A stretch of 16,173 nucleotides of DNA from Candidatus Nanopelagicaceae bacterium (GTDB lineage: Bacteria; Actinomycetota; Actinomycetes; Nanopelagicales; Nanopelagicaceae). Location of the stretch: NCBI GenBank assembly GCA_947490625.1, contig CANLHC010000008.1, positions 1-16,173 of the forward strand. The letters are read 5' to 3'. Made by a program: the position numbers and the translations under genes. Below are positions 1-7,595 of the stretch, piece after piece. The notes below the pieces were generated by a model that ran no database searches, was not told where the DNA came from, and was given only the letters and a program-made list of their open reading frames with translations. How positions within the stretch are numbered: the first letter of the stretch is position 1; every line of letters begins with the position of its first letter.

Positions 1-532
1 CGCCTTTATCTCGCTCTTCACCTTCTTCATCGCTTTTGATCGTCAACAGATTCTGGTGAGCGCACTTGCAATTGTTACTGCAGGTGCAACAGCTGGTTTT
101 CTCATCTGGAATCGCCATCCAGCAAAGATCTATATGGGAGACGCTGGCGCGCTCTTTCTTGGAATTATCATCTCCGTACTGACTATTCGCTTGAGCCCAG
201 GAATCATTCCGCAAGAGAAATCTTTTGCGATCCCAGCCCTATTAATGGCAACGCCGATTTTGGATACAACGGTCGCAGTCATTTCACGGTTGCATCGTGG
301 AATTTCACCATTCCAGGGCGGTCGCGATCATCTTTCACACCGACTCATGCGCGTAGGTTTATCTCGCAAAGTGACAGCACTTACCCTCTGGGCGATGGCT
401 GGCTTTTACGGTGCGATGGCACTTGCCGTCTACACCTGGCCAGATACTTTGGGCTGGCAGTTGATTGGCATCGCAGCGATCGCATGGATTGCAAAACTCG
501 TATTCTTCTTAAGAATTCCATCTGAGGGGTAG
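1..532 (+). CDS. WecA/TagO-type undecaprenyl-phosphate sugar-1-phosphate transferase (3' part)
   Basis: The frame is open from base 2, so the 5' part lies outside the window; the GTG at 56 is internal. The visible 176 residues are hydrophobic with several membrane helices. They carry two hallmarks of the MraY/WecA/TagO family: the NRHPAKIYMGDAGALFLG segment, whose asparagine and MGD belong to the cytoplasmic active site, and the later GRDHLSHRL segment, which corresponds to the conserved histidine-rich loop (HxH in WecA, here HLSH). The family moves a sugar-1-phosphate (usually GlcNAc-1-P) from a UDP-sugar to undecaprenyl phosphate, starting a cell-wall polymer. WecA/TagO is more likely than MraY because of the GRDHLxHRL loop. 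The sugar cannot be read from the sequence. Its TAG stop at 530-532 is also the first half of the -10 box of the next gene. Confidence 0.9.
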   Translation, partial: AFISLFTFFIAFDRQQILVSALAIVTAGATAGFLIWNRHPAKIYMGDAGALFLGIIISVLTIRLSPGIIPQEKSFAIPALLMATPILDTTVAVISRLHRGISPFQGGRDHLSHRLMRVGLSRKVTALTLWAMAGFYGAMALAVYTWPDTLGWQLIGIAAIAWIAKLVFFLRIPSEG

Positions 533-541
533 ACTGCACTC
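530..541 (+). promoter_or_regulatory. -10 box of a leaderless promoter for the DUF5302-like gene
   Basis: TAGACT at 530-535 is followed by six bases and then the ATG at 542. A -10 hexamer at this distance puts transcription start on the A of the ATG. No Shine-Dalgarno sequence separates the two. The box overlaps the stop codon of the upstream gene. Confidence 0.5.
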
Positions 542-742
542 ATGGCTAAAGATGAGAACCCAATTGATGATGTCAAAGCAAAGATGGCTGCTGCCCTAGA
601 AGCAAAGAAGAATAAAGGCGCAGGTCCAGGTTCATCAGGTGGCGCAAGCGGAGGATCAAAGATCCGCGGCGGTCAACGCAGTGGTGGTGCACCACAAGTG
701 CAGCGCAAAGCAGGACCATCTGGTTCTGGCTCTGCTGGTTAA
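542..742 (+). CDS. DUF5302-like small basic protein
   Basis: The product is 66 residues. An acidic and lysine-rich N-terminal helix (PIDDVKAKMAAALEAKKNK, about residues 7-25) is followed by a Gly/Ser-rich tail with scattered Arg and Lys. This layout (DDVKxKMxxALExKK, then a disordered basic tail with RK near the end) resembles the actinobacterial DUF5302 family, whose function is unknown. The assignment rests on memory of the family pattern. It has no cysteine and no membrane segment. The ATG lies exactly six bases after a TAGACT box (530-535), so the mRNA is probably leaderless and not only read through from the upstream transferase gene. Confidence 0.72.
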   Translation: MAKDENPIDDVKAKMAAALEAKKNKGAGPGSSGGASGGSKIRGGQRSGGAPQVQRKAGPSGSGSAG

Positions 743-786
743 TTCAATTTAGCAATCTACATATCTGCAAGTAAAAATAATCTGCG

Positions 787-860
787 TGGCTCGGGACAGG
801 ATCGAACTGTCGACCTCACGATTTTCAGTCGCGCGCTCGTACCAACTGAGCTACCGAGCC
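787..860 (-). tRNA. tRNA-Phe(GAA)
   Basis: On the minus strand the acceptor arms GGCTCGG (860-854) and CCGAGCC (794-788) pair perfectly. The anticodon loop CTGAAAA gives GAA, closed by CGCGA/TCGTG. A T-arm with GTTCGATCC follows. The discriminator is A and the CCA end is not encoded. Confidence 0.96.
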
Positions 861-910
861 AATATTTAATTGTGATCGTGCACTTTCGCATACCTTCGTA
901 AAAGGTAAAA

Positions 911-938
911 AGTAGAGAGTGTGTGGACACTCTCTACT
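911..938 (-). terminator. Intrinsic terminator after tRNA-Asp
   Basis: A perfect 12-bp stem (911-922 with 927-938) closes a four-base loop. On the minus strand a T-rich stretch follows (910 downwards, TTTTTACCTTTT). It lies just 3' of tRNA-Asp, so it should end the Glu-Asp tRNA transcript. tRNA-Phe further on would then need its own promoter. Confidence 0.8.
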
Positions 939-940
939 CG

Positions 941-1014
941 CGACCCAGACGGGACTTGAACCCGCGACCTCCGCCGTGACAGGGCGGCGCGCTAACCAAC
1001 TGCGCTACTGGGCC
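941..1014 (-). tRNA. tRNA-Asp(GTC)
   Basis: On the minus strand the acceptor arms GGCCCAG and CTGGGTC pair with one G-T. The anticodon loop CTGTCAC gives GTC, closed by CCGCC/GGCGG. The T-arm contains GGTTCAAGTCC. The discriminator is G, as expected for tRNA-Asp. CCA is not encoded. Confidence 0.96.
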
Positions 1015-1032
1015 AAACTCTTTACTTCTTCG

Positions 1033-1105
1033 TGCCCCCAACGGGATTCGAACCCGTGTTACCGCCGTGAAAGGGCGATGTCCTAGGCCCCTAGACGATG
1101 GGGAC
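1033..1105 (-). tRNA. tRNA-Glu(TTC)
   Basis: On the minus strand the acceptor arms GTCCCCA and TGGGGGC pair with one T-G. The anticodon loop CTTTCAC gives TTC. The D-arm CGTCTAGGGGCCTAGGAC is typical of bacterial tRNA-Glu. The discriminator is A and CCA is not encoded. It is the first gene of the small tRNA cluster. Confidence 0.96.
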
Positions 1106-1120
1106 GTTAAAGGCTGGCCT

Positions 1121-1150
1121 ATCGTACCCGTGGATAAGACCTAAAACCAA
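1121..1150 (-). promoter_or_regulatory. Promoter of the tRNA-Glu/tRNA-Asp cluster
   Basis: Read on the minus strand, TTGGTT (1150-1145) is separated by 18 bases from TACGAT (1126-1121). The predicted start is near 1114, about nine bases before tRNA-Glu. The match to -35/-10 consensus is moderate. Confidence 0.45.
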
Positions 1151-1158
1151 AACGAGAT

Positions 1159-2112
1159 TTACTGCGCTATTTCAACTGGTTCTACTGGGTTTTCTCGCTT
1201 ATTTCGAAGGGCCAATAGCGAGCTTGTGACAAGGGCTGTACCTGCTGCAAAGAGTCCGAGGGCGGCACCTAAGGATCCGCCCAAAGTTTCTGCGACAAAT
1301 TCTCCAACACCAACAGTTGTTGTAAGTACGGCAGTCAATACCAACGGCCATGCATGCACGCGAAGATAAAGCCATGCCGTTGCGCCTGCGACTGCCACCA
1401 TTGAAAGGTATGAAATCAAATGTGCTGACTGTATGAAGAGAACTTGTGTGGCGATAAAGAGTGTTCCGCCACCAAAGAAATACCCAAGAATTCCGTCGAG
1501 GTATTTGCGATAAGTGAAGTAAACCCAAGCGCCACCCAGCAGCAGAAGATAACCTCCGATGAATAGTGGCATGGAAGCACCATCTGGAATTAGATCAGAA
1601 AGGGCCATGATTCCGGTGACGAAGATATATCCGTAGAGAACTACGTGGCCTACAAAGGTTTGGACGATGTAATACCCAAGCAGGGCAATTGCTGTACCAG
1701 CCAAAAAGGCAATAGTCGGTGTATCACGATTAGGATCATAAATTGCGAGAGTTCCAGTTGTACTTCCCGCAGCTAATCCAAAGAGTAATCCCGCCAAACG
1801 AGATTTCACTGCAGTGCTTGTTCCAACAAAGATGCCTAAAGCAAAGAGAGCAATTGCAAGTACACCAAAGAGGATTCCACGTTGAAGTTCTGTGAATGCC
1901 ACCCATTGGCGCGCAGTAACAATCGTTACGGCGATAACAACGAAGGCACCGCCGAGATATCCCGCGATCTCAGCCAAGACACTCTTTCGAGAATCAGCTG
2001 GCTCTTCCGTCAATTCATATTGTGTGCGAACCAGATCAGCTTGAGCGACGCTCAAAGACCCGTCATCAACGAGCGCATCGAGGGCCGCATCAAGCTTTCT
2101 GGTATCTGCCAT
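1159..2112 (-). CDS. DUF2157-like polytopic membrane protein
   Basis: The product is 317 residues. A soluble N-terminal part (about 1-42) is helical, begins MADTRKLDAALDALVDDGSLS, and resembles the short N-terminal segment of DUF2157 proteins, where a low-complexity helix precedes the membrane block. From residue 46 to about 300 there are roughly eight to nine hydrophobic helices separated by very short loops, and a short charged tail ends the protein. The family is named only as predicted membrane proteins and has no agreed function. The ATG lies three bases after the stop of the SIMPL-domain gene, so the two are very probably one transcript. No catalytic motif is visible. Confidence 0.75.
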   Translation of the reverse strand: MADTRKLDAALDALVDDGSLSVAQADLVRTQYELTEEPADSRKSVLAEIAGYLGGAFVVIAVTIVTARQWVAFTELQRGILFGVLAIALFALGIFVGTSTAVKSRLAGLLFGLAAGSTTGTLAIYDPNRDTPTIAFLAGTAIALLGYYIVQTFVGHVVLYGYIFVTGIMALSDLIPDGASMPLFIGGYLLLLGGAWVYFTYRKYLDGILGYFFGGGTLFIATQVLFIQSAHLISYLSMVAVAGATAWLYLRVHAWPLVLTAVLTTTVGVGEFVAETLGGSLGAALGLFAAGTALVTSSLLALRNKRENPVEPVEIAQ

Positions 2113-2115
2113 AAG

Positions 2116-2844
2116 TTAGATCAGGCTCCAACGAATTGTGATCGAGACCGTGACATCTTGGTTTCCAAGATCAATCTCAGTAGCAATTGCATCTGAGGAC
2201 TTTGCAACACCCATAAGTGGCTCATATGAAATTGGGCTCGAATTCTCAACGAGGTATGTCACCTTGCCAAGCTTGACGTCAAGAAGTTCTGCATATGACT
2301 TTGCCTTCGCGCGTGCATTAGCAACTGCTGCAGCGCGTGCTGATGCTGTTGCCTTTGCTGAATCAAGAACAAACGGTGTTGCACCTTGGATCTGCACATT
2401 ATCTCCGGCGGCTGCGACGACATCATCCACGACTGCACCGGCACTTGTTGCATTACGGATAACAACTTCAAAGCTCTGGTTAGCACGATAGCCGATCTGA
2501 ACAGAACCCTTATCTTGGGTGTAGTTGTACTCAGGATAGACAGAGATTCTCGTTGTCTTTATATCCTTAGTTGCAATCTTCTTTGCAATAAGTGCTGCAC
2601 GAACCTTAGCTGCAGCTGCGGAAGTCTTTGAAAGAGCTTCAGCACTTGTGCTTGCCATATATGTGACATTTGCACTGAGGCGGACAGCATCAGGAGTTAC
2701 TTGCACGACGCCTTCTGCGTTAACAGTGATGTAGCGCTCATCAGTTGCAGCAGATGCCGGTAAGGCAAGGGCTGCTGCTGCGATCAGTGCGACTACTGGA
2801 ATTGCAATAAGTTTTCTTGGGGTGAGTTTCTTTGTAAGTTTCAT
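2116..2844 (-). CDS. Secreted SIMPL-domain (DUF541) protein
   Basis: The product is 242 residues starting at ATG 2844. A longer reading to 2916 would add residues before the signal peptide and is unlikely. Residues 1-32 form a classical signal peptide: MKLTKKLTPRK, a hydrophobic stretch of Ala, Val and Leu, then ASAAT. The mature part matches SIMPL/DUF541 (BP26/OMP28-like) proteins: YITVNAEGVVQVTPDAVRLSANV near the start, an Ala/Lys-rich helix with repeated ARAAAVANARAKAKSYAELL in the second half, and a final beta strand DVTVSITIRW. The family is periplasmic or extracellular, and some members form ring-like channels; the role here is unknown. A GATACT box lies six bases before the ATG, so translation may be leaderless. 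It precedes the DUF2157 gene by three bases. Confidence 0.85.
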   Translation of the reverse strand: MKLTKKLTPRKLIAIPVVALIAAAALALPASAATDERYITVNAEGVVQVTPDAVRLSANVTYMASTSAEALSKTSAAAAKVRAALIAKKIATKDIKTTRISVYPEYNYTQDKGSVQIGYRANQSFEVVIRNATSAGAVVDDVVAAAGDNVQIQGATPFVLDSAKATASARAAAVANARAKAKSYAELLDVKLGKVTYLVENSSPISYEPLMGVAKSSDAIATEIDLGNQDVTVSITIRWSLI

Positions 2845-2873
2845 AGGATTAGTATCGCACTTCTTTATAACGT

Positions 2874-4013
2874 TTATCTGTGTAGCAACTGATACAACTC
2901 TGTGTGATCTGCACACATTTTTTCTAGTGAGAAATAACGACTGGTCCTTTCTCGCCCTGCATCACCCATGATTCGGCGCAGAATAGGGTCAATGGCTAGC
3001 TTCTGCAGCGCATCTGCCAAGGCTGCAGGCTCGCTATCAACCAGGTATCCATTTACTTCGTGCACCACGATGTCACTGATTGAGCCCACATCTGTCGCCA
3101 CGATCGGTAGCGATGCCTGCGCCGCCTGAATCAATGTGAGTGGAATACCTTCATTATCGCTGGTCAAGATTGCAATGTCGCTCGCTGCAAAGAGTGCGCC
3201 AATATCCTTACGCCACCCCAAAAACTTCACAGGCAGTTCGCGTCTCTCTGAATCGTGCTTAGTAGCTTCAAAGAGATCACCCTCGCCTGCAACAATAAAT
3301 TTCACAGGTAAATTGCGCGTTTTAATTTCGGCTGCTGTGTTGAGTAAACGATCAGGTCTCTTGATCGCAGTCATACGCCCGACATAAGCTACGTAAATTT
3401 CGCCAGCCTTCATCTCAAATTGCTGGCGGGCAACATCTTTTGAAATCTTCTTTGGCTCAACTAAGCCTGGAAAGAAGACGCGATATTGATCGCTCTTACC
3501 AATACCAGCTGCCAACAAATCTTCCTTTACCTGATTGCCGACAGCCACCAACACATCGGTGCGCTTAGCCAAGAATTTTTCTATAGCAATAACAAGTTTG
3601 ACCTTCCATCCACTGAAATATCCATGCAAAAGATGGCCGTGAAAGGTATGTACTCGTTTTGACTTACGCCCCGCCAAGATTGCGGCTAATCGACCCAGTA
3701 CGCCAGCTTTTGCAGTGTGGGTATGGATGACATCTGGTGCAATTTTTTTGATCATCGCAACGAGAGCGAAGAAGGCTCGAATATCTGAAACTAATGAAAC
3801 CGAGCGCCCAAGGCCAGCAATGCGTGTTGCCTTGATATCTGTGGCCACAGTCTCGAGGTAATCAGCCTCATCAGAATCGCAATATCCAGTGATCAAAACC
3901 TGCTCGACCTTTGATGAATCGATACTGCGCATTAAATCGGCGACAATGACGGCAGGACCACCCACATTCATGCGGGCAATGATCTGAATGACCTTCACCG
4001 GTTGTTTTGCCAT
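2874..4013 (-). CDS. GT4-family glycosyltransferase
   Basis: The product is 379 residues from ATG 4013, preceded by GAGAAG at a suitable distance. An upstream TTG at 4031 is less likely. It has GT-B architecture. The N-terminal acceptor domain shows NVGGPA (16-21) and HTHTAKAG (98-103 and on). The C-terminal nucleotide-sugar domain shows VGRMTAIKRPD (211-221), VAGEGDL and SDNEGIPLTLIQAAQ. GT4 enzymes are retaining and usually build envelope polysaccharide or lipid-linked glycans in the cytoplasm. The acidic motif normally has two glutamates seven residues apart; here the first is Glu288 but the second position is Gln296. The donor and acceptor are unknown. It is divergent from the TsaC-like gene with only 38 bases between them. 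Confidence 0.9.
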   Translation of the reverse strand: MAKQPVKVIQIIARMNVGGPAVIVADLMRSIDSSKVEQVLITGYCDSDEADYLETVATDIKATRIAGLGRSVSLVSDIRAFFALVAMIKKIAPDVIHTHTAKAGVLGRLAAILAGRKSKRVHTFHGHLLHGYFSGWKVKLVIAIEKFLAKRTDVLVAVGNQVKEDLLAAGIGKSDQYRVFFPGLVEPKKISKDVARQQFEMKAGEIYVAYVGRMTAIKRPDRLLNTAAEIKTRNLPVKFIVAGEGDLFEATKHDSERRELPVKFLGWRKDIGALFAASDIAILTSDNEGIPLTLIQAAQASLPIVATDVGSISDIVVHEVNGYLVDSEPAALADALQKLAIDPILRRIMGDAGRERTSRYFSLEKMCADHTELYQLLHR

Positions 4014-4038
4014 GTGGTTATCTTCTCGCAAAAGCAGG

Positions 4039-4051
4039 GATAATTGCGGAC
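4039..4051 (+). promoter_or_regulatory. -10 box for the TsaC-like gene in a tight divergent promoter region
   Basis: GATAAT (4039-4044) lies seven bases before ATG 4052, so the transcript would be leaderless or nearly so. AGGGA just upstream is too far away to serve as a good ribosome binding site. The whole divergent gap to the GT4 start is 38 bases. Confidence 0.4.
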
Positions 4052-5017
4052 ATGAGCACCGGCCAATTCATATCGCGCTGTACCGCAGATGCGATGACAT
4101 TAGCCGCTGCCGCAATTGCGCAAGGCCATCTCGTCGCCTTTCCCACGGAAACGGTCTATGGATTAGGCGCTAATGCCACGCAAGAAAGTGCCGTTGCCAA
4201 GATCTATGCAGCTAAAGGTCGCCCTGCAGATCATCCATTAATTGTTCACATCGCTTCCATGGATGAAATCGGATATTGGGCGGATGAGATTTCGGAATAC
4301 GCAATAGCACTTGCCCGAAATTTCTGGCCAGGACCAATGACACTGATCTGTCAGCGATCAGAAGTAGCAAAAGATTTCATTACTGGTGGACAAGAAACTG
4401 TTGGCATACGAGTACCTGATCACGTTGTTGCACTTGCTCTGCTAGAAGCAGCTAAAGAGATAGGTGTTCTAGGGATTGCAGCACCTAGCGCAAATAGATT
4501 TGGACATGTCTCGCCAACAACAGCGCAGGCCGTCCGCGAAGAGCTAGATCAATACTTGAGTTCTGATGACATGATCCTTGATGGCGGCCCATCACAAGTC
4601 GGCGTTGAATCAACGATCATCGACTGCACCGGTAGTAACCCACACATACTTCGCCCTGGTGCAATTACCCAAGCCATGATTGAAGAAGTCACAGGCCTCA
4701 AAGTTACTGATGCACAGAACGAAATTCGCATCAGTGGTTCACTTGAAAATCATTACGCGCCAGAAGCAACTGTTGTACTCGATACAACTCCACAATCAGG
4801 TGATGGATATATCGCGATGAGCGATAAACCAACACCTGCTGGAGTTATTCGATTAGCATCACCACAAAGTGTCGAAGAATATGCACGCATTCTTTACGCG
4901 TCACTTCGCGATGGAGATTCACAAAAGATCAACCGCATCTGTATAGATCAACCACAGGGAGATGGCCTAGCCATCGCTATATGTGACCGCTTGCAGCGCG
5001 CTGCCCGGGGGCGCTAA
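4052..5017 (+). CDS. tsaC/sua5: L-threonylcarbamoyladenylate synthase, long Sua5 type
   Basis: The product is 321 residues from ATG 4052; an upstream in-frame ATG at 4007 lies inside the divergent gene. It makes threonylcarbamoyl-AMP from threonine, bicarbonate and ATP, the first step of the t6A37 modification of ANN-decoding tRNAs. The YrdC-fold domain fills about residues 10-205: FPTETVYGLGA (30-40), KGRP (55-58), the SANRFGHVSPT segment (146-156) and GVESTIID (184-191). A linker with NHYAPEA (233-239) leads to a C-terminal Sua5 domain of about 80 residues, so this is the longer Sua5/YwlC form and not the short TsaC form. It is followed by tRNA-Lys(TTT), itself a t6A substrate, although that placement may be chance. 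Confidence 0.93.
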   Translation: MSTGQFISRCTADAMTLAAAAIAQGHLVAFPTETVYGLGANATQESAVAKIYAAKGRPADHPLIVHIASMDEIGYWADEISEYAIALARNFWPGPMTLICQRSEVAKDFITGGQETVGIRVPDHVVALALLEAAKEIGVLGIAAPSANRFGHVSPTTAQAVREELDQYLSSDDMILDGGPSQVGVESTIIDCTGSNPHILRPGAITQAMIEEVTGLKVTDAQNEIRISGSLENHYAPEATVVLDTTPQSGDGYIAMSDKPTPAGVIRLASPQSVEEYARILYASLRDGDSQKINRICIDQPQGDGLAIAICDRLQRAARGR

Positions 5018-5034
5018 GAGCCAAAAAACTCCGC

Positions 5035-5040
5035 TAGAAT
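5035..5040 (+). promoter_or_regulatory. -10 box of the tRNA-Lys gene
   Basis: TAGAAT at 5035-5040 would start transcription near 5047, about 16 bases before the mature tRNA. No convincing -35 box is visible. Confidence 0.4.
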
Positions 5041-5062
5041 CTGCCAGCATTTAGTTGCAGTG

Positions 5063-5135
5063 GGGCCTATAGCTCAGTCGGTAGAGCAACGGACTTTTAA
5101 TCCGTGGGTCGACGGTTCGAGCCCGTCTGGGCCCA
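5063..5135 (+). tRNA. tRNA-Lys(TTT), integration target
   Basis: The acceptor arms GGGCCTA (5063-5069) and TGGGCCC (5128-5134) pair with one T-G. The D-arm contains AGCTCAGTCGGTAGAGC. The anticodon loop CTTTTAA gives TTT and is closed by ACGGA/TCCGT. The T-arm contains GGTTCGAGCC. The discriminator is A and CCA is not encoded. The 3' half, from within the anticodon arm, is repeated exactly at 14165-14208. The intact gene is therefore rebuilt at the left end of the mobile element. Confidence 0.97.
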
Positions 5136-5136
5136 C
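5093..5136 (+). repeat. attL core (44 bp, 3' half of tRNA-Lys)
   Basis: These 44 bases, from the last base of the 5' anticodon stem to one base past the discriminator, are identical to 14165-14208 in direct orientation. The integrase gene starts to the right and ends 82 bases beyond this core. This is the standard arrangement for tyrosine-integrase elements that insert into a tRNA 3' end and restore the gene. Confidence 0.92.
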
Positions 5137-5144
5137 GCATAAGT

Positions 5145-5161
5145 GCAGGTCACACGCCTGC
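5145..5161 (+). terminator. Possible terminator hairpin after tRNA-Lys
   Basis: GCAGG (5145-5149) and CCTGC (5157-5161) form a 5-bp stem with a seven-base loop, followed by the T-rich stretch TTGTTGCTCCTACTTTATTT. It belongs to the element, so the element may supply the new 3' end of the tRNA transcript. The stem is short. Confidence 0.35.
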
Positions 5162-5192
5162 TTGTTGCTCCTACTTTATTTAGTTGTTAGTT

Positions 5193-5214
5193 CGTGCCAC
5201 AACCGTGCCACATT
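5193..5214 (+). promoter_or_regulatory. Candidate integrase arm-binding sites, right arm of attP
   Basis: Two direct copies of CGTGCCAC (5193-5200 and 5204-5211) are spaced exactly 11 bases apart, 57 bases from the att core and next to the integrase stop codon. A matching pair with the same spacing and orientation lies beside attR at 14050-14071. Confidence 0.6.
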
Positions 5215-5217
5215 GAG

Positions 5218-6363
5218 TTAAGAAGCGGCACGACTTTCATCTCCAACCGCATTGAATTGCTGATCCAGGTTGTTGGCAACCTTGAAATCACGCCCTGCGA
5301 TTGGTCTTGCATAGTGCTTGGTTGTAGTTGCCGTATTGGAGTGACCCAATCTTTTTGCAGCTTCCAACACTCCATCACTCGCAGCAACCCAAGAGCCACA
5401 AGTGGCTCTCAAGTCTTTAGGCGTGATGCGTTGGCGGACTACTCCATCGGCAACTAATTTCTTCATCACAGGATTCCAATGACGCTTTTGGAAGTTGTTG
5501 TTTTGAATCCAACCACCGCCTGGCATTGTGAATACAAGTGAATCTGGACTGTCTTCGGTGAACTTGTCCATATGAACTTCGAGCGCATCCCCCAGGAACT
5601 TAGGGAGTGTCACGATTCGCTTCTCATATGTTTTGGTCTCACCCCAAACGGTCTTTCCTCCTGCATTGGTGACGCTTTCGTCAACACAGATTTCAAGTCG
5701 GTTCAAGTCAACCTTGCTTCGACGAAGCGCAGCCGCTTCGCCGTATCTGAGTCCACAGTAGGCAAGAACTCCAATGAAGGCATAGAACCTTTCGGGCATT
5801 GCTTCCATTAGTGCTCGTGCTTCATCGTGAGTGATGATGGTTGGCTCGAAGCGCTCCTTGCGAGGGAATCGTGTGTAAGCACAAGGATCAGAGTCAACGA
5901 TTCCAGAGCGCATTGCTTCTTTCATCACCATTCTCAAGATTCCGTGAGCCCCTTTGACGGTTCCACCTTTGGAGCTTTCAGCCATTTCATTTACCCACTC
6001 AGAAACATCGATGCTCTTGATGCTCTTGATGGGCCTGGTGCCGAACTTTGGAAAGACGTGAAGCCTCAAAAGGGTTTCATATCGAATCAAAGTAGTGACT
6101 TTTATGTTCTTCTTGTGGGCCTCTAGATAGCGCATAGCAAAGGGTTCTAACGGTTGAAGTCCGTCATCAACCTTCTGCCAAGTTCCATCTTCAATCCCCA
6201 CGCGAATACGGCTTAGGAATAATCGAGCATCCGTAAGCGTTTTGAATGTGGTCGGAGCGGTGTGATGAGAATTGTTTTTGTCCTTCCAACGGGCTTGGAA
6301 TCGCCCAGAAGGAAGTTCTCTCACACTGCCCCACTGCTCTCTATTCTTTTTCATAGTCTCCAT
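5218..6363 (-). CDS. int: Tyrosine recombinase (integrase)
   Basis: The product is up to 381 residues. ATG 6363 or ATG 6354 (after GGAGA) could be the start. The N-terminal 60 residues form an AP2-like arm-binding domain (WGSVRELPSGRFQARW). Residues about 73-155 form the SAM-like core-binding domain, and residues from about 175 form the catalytic domain. Visible catalytic residues are Arg206 in GLRYGE, Lys244 in the strand after it, Arg319 in KDLRATCGSW, His341 in KRLGHSN and the nucleophile Tyr351 in KHYARP. The first residue of the H-x-x-R box is Lys316 and not His. The gene ends next to attL and is the last of the xis, prim-pol, repA, int series, so its protein should drive integration at tRNA-Lys and, with the excisionase, excision. 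Confidence 0.95.
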   Translation of the reverse strand: METMKKNREQWGSVRELPSGRFQARWKDKNNSHHTAPTTFKTLTDARLFLSRIRVGIEDGTWQKVDDGLQPLEPFAMRYLEAHKKNIKVTTLIRYETLLRLHVFPKFGTRPIKSIKSIDVSEWVNEMAESSKGGTVKGAHGILRMVMKEAMRSGIVDSDPCAYTRFPRKERFEPTIITHDEARALMEAMPERFYAFIGVLAYCGLRYGEAAALRRSKVDLNRLEICVDESVTNAGGKTVWGETKTYEKRIVTLPKFLGDALEVHMDKFTEDSPDSLVFTMPGGGWIQNNNFQKRHWNPVMKKLVADGVVRQRITPKDLRATCGSWVAASDGVLEAAKRLGHSNTATTTKHYARPIAGRDFKVANNLDQQFNAVGDESRAAS

Positions 6364-6401
6364 TCACTTCTAGTTGCGAGCGCAACCTGTCTCATCATTG
6401 C

Positions 6402-7595
6402 TTACCGCTCCCACATATTGCTAGGCCTGCCAGGAGCTTCTGGAAAAAGTTCTGACTGATTCGGCGACTCCTGCCCATTTAGAGCACTCCTGCCCACATT
6501 TGAGAGGGCATCAGTGGGCGAGTAGGGCACGAGTGAGGGTGGGAGAACCCAGAGCGATGTGTGGCTTGTACCGTGACCTTGGCGCTTGATCTCAATCTTC
6601 AACTTCTCTCTTGCCCTGCGAAGTGACTTTGTAGTGATTCCGTATTTGGCTGACTCTCTTTGAATGGTCGGATAGTCCGTTCCGCCGTCTGCGAGAAATT
6701 CGGTAATCCATTCGATTGCCTCTTCAGTAAGTGATTTCTCTTCTGAGTTTTGATCCTCGTAAAGATTGTCAGCGGTAAGTTTTGAGGAACCAAGCCATTC
6801 GATGCGAGCGCATCCATAAGTCTCATCATTCGTTAGACGAAACTCCAGAGAAGTATCCATAGTCCCAATATTTGATTTTGAAATTGCAAGTACTCGGATA
6901 TCAGGGTTATCTGGATGCTTACCGACAACCCATCCAACTCGAGCAGAGCCAATAAAGGCCATACTTCCGCCACCTCTCAGAAGGGCGTTATTCGAGGAAC
7001 CCTTGTTGGGGTGTCGAACAATCAGGATTGCTAAGTTGAGTTCTTCAGCCAGTCGCGCAAGTGGTGTGGTTACTTTCCGGACATCCTGATCCCGATAAGA
7101 ATCAACAGAGTTTCCTAGTAAAGCCATTATCGGATCGATGATTAGTAGGCCAACATTTCCGATTTCTAAGATTGCTTCTCGTATACAACCTAGGTGTCTC
7201 TCCAAATCGGGTGTTATTTCATTCCCATCTTGCTCAATGTGAATGAAATGAGCGTGTTGTTCATTCCCACCTGCCGCAGCAACTCGAGGCTTAATCGTGT
7301 CTGCGACTCCATCTTCCACGGCAATGAAAACCACATCTCTTGGATCCCTTGATTCCCCATTGGGGAATGCTTGACCCGTAGTAATTCTTGAAGCAATCTC
7401 AGATGTAAGGGTGCTTTTTCCAACTCCTGGCATTCCATCCACAATTGTAATTTTTCTATCGGCTAGAAAGTTTGGCCACATCCAAGTCACTTCTTCAAGT
7501 TGGATGTCCGAAAGTTTTCTTGCAACAGCTCTTGGCGCTCGCGCTTCAAAGATTTCTTGAACTTCATTATCTAATTCATCAAAATTGTTAACCAC
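6402..7595 (-). CDS. RepA-like AAA (AAA_25) replicative ATPase/helicase
   Basis: The product is 397 residues from GTG 7595, which follows GGGGG and overlaps the prim-pol end by eight bases. A TTG at 7664 would give 420 residues but lacks a ribosome site and overlaps much more. A RecA-like core shows Walker A GMPGVGKST (54-62), AVEDG, and Walker B LLIIDP (150-155) followed by RHPNKG. This matches hexameric RepA/DnaB-like plasmid helicases. Residues about 300-360 look like a winged helix (ITTKSLRRAREKLKIE...WVLPPS), common at the end of phage and plasmid RepA-like proteins. A Pro/Ser-rich tail ends it. It should unwind the element's origin alongside the Prim-Pol protein encoded just upstream. 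Confidence 0.88.
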   Translation of the reverse strand: MVNNFDELDNEVQEIFEARAPRAVARKLSDIQLEEVTWMWPNFLADRKITIVDGMPGVGKSTLTSEIASRITTGQAFPNGESRDPRDVVFIAVEDGVADTIKPRVAAAGGNEQHAHFIHIEQDGNEITPDLERHLGCIREAILEIGNVGLLIIDPIMALLGNSVDSYRDQDVRKVTTPLARLAEELNLAILIVRHPNKGSSNNALLRGGGSMAFIGSARVGWVVGKHPDNPDIRVLAISKSNIGTMDTSLEFRLTNDETYGCARIEWLGSSKLTADNLYEDQNSEEKSLTEEAIEWITEFLADGGTDYPTIQRESAKYGITTKSLRRAREKLKIEIKRQGHGTSHTSLWVLPPSLVPYSPTDALSNVGRSALNGQESPNQSELFPEAPGRPSNMWER

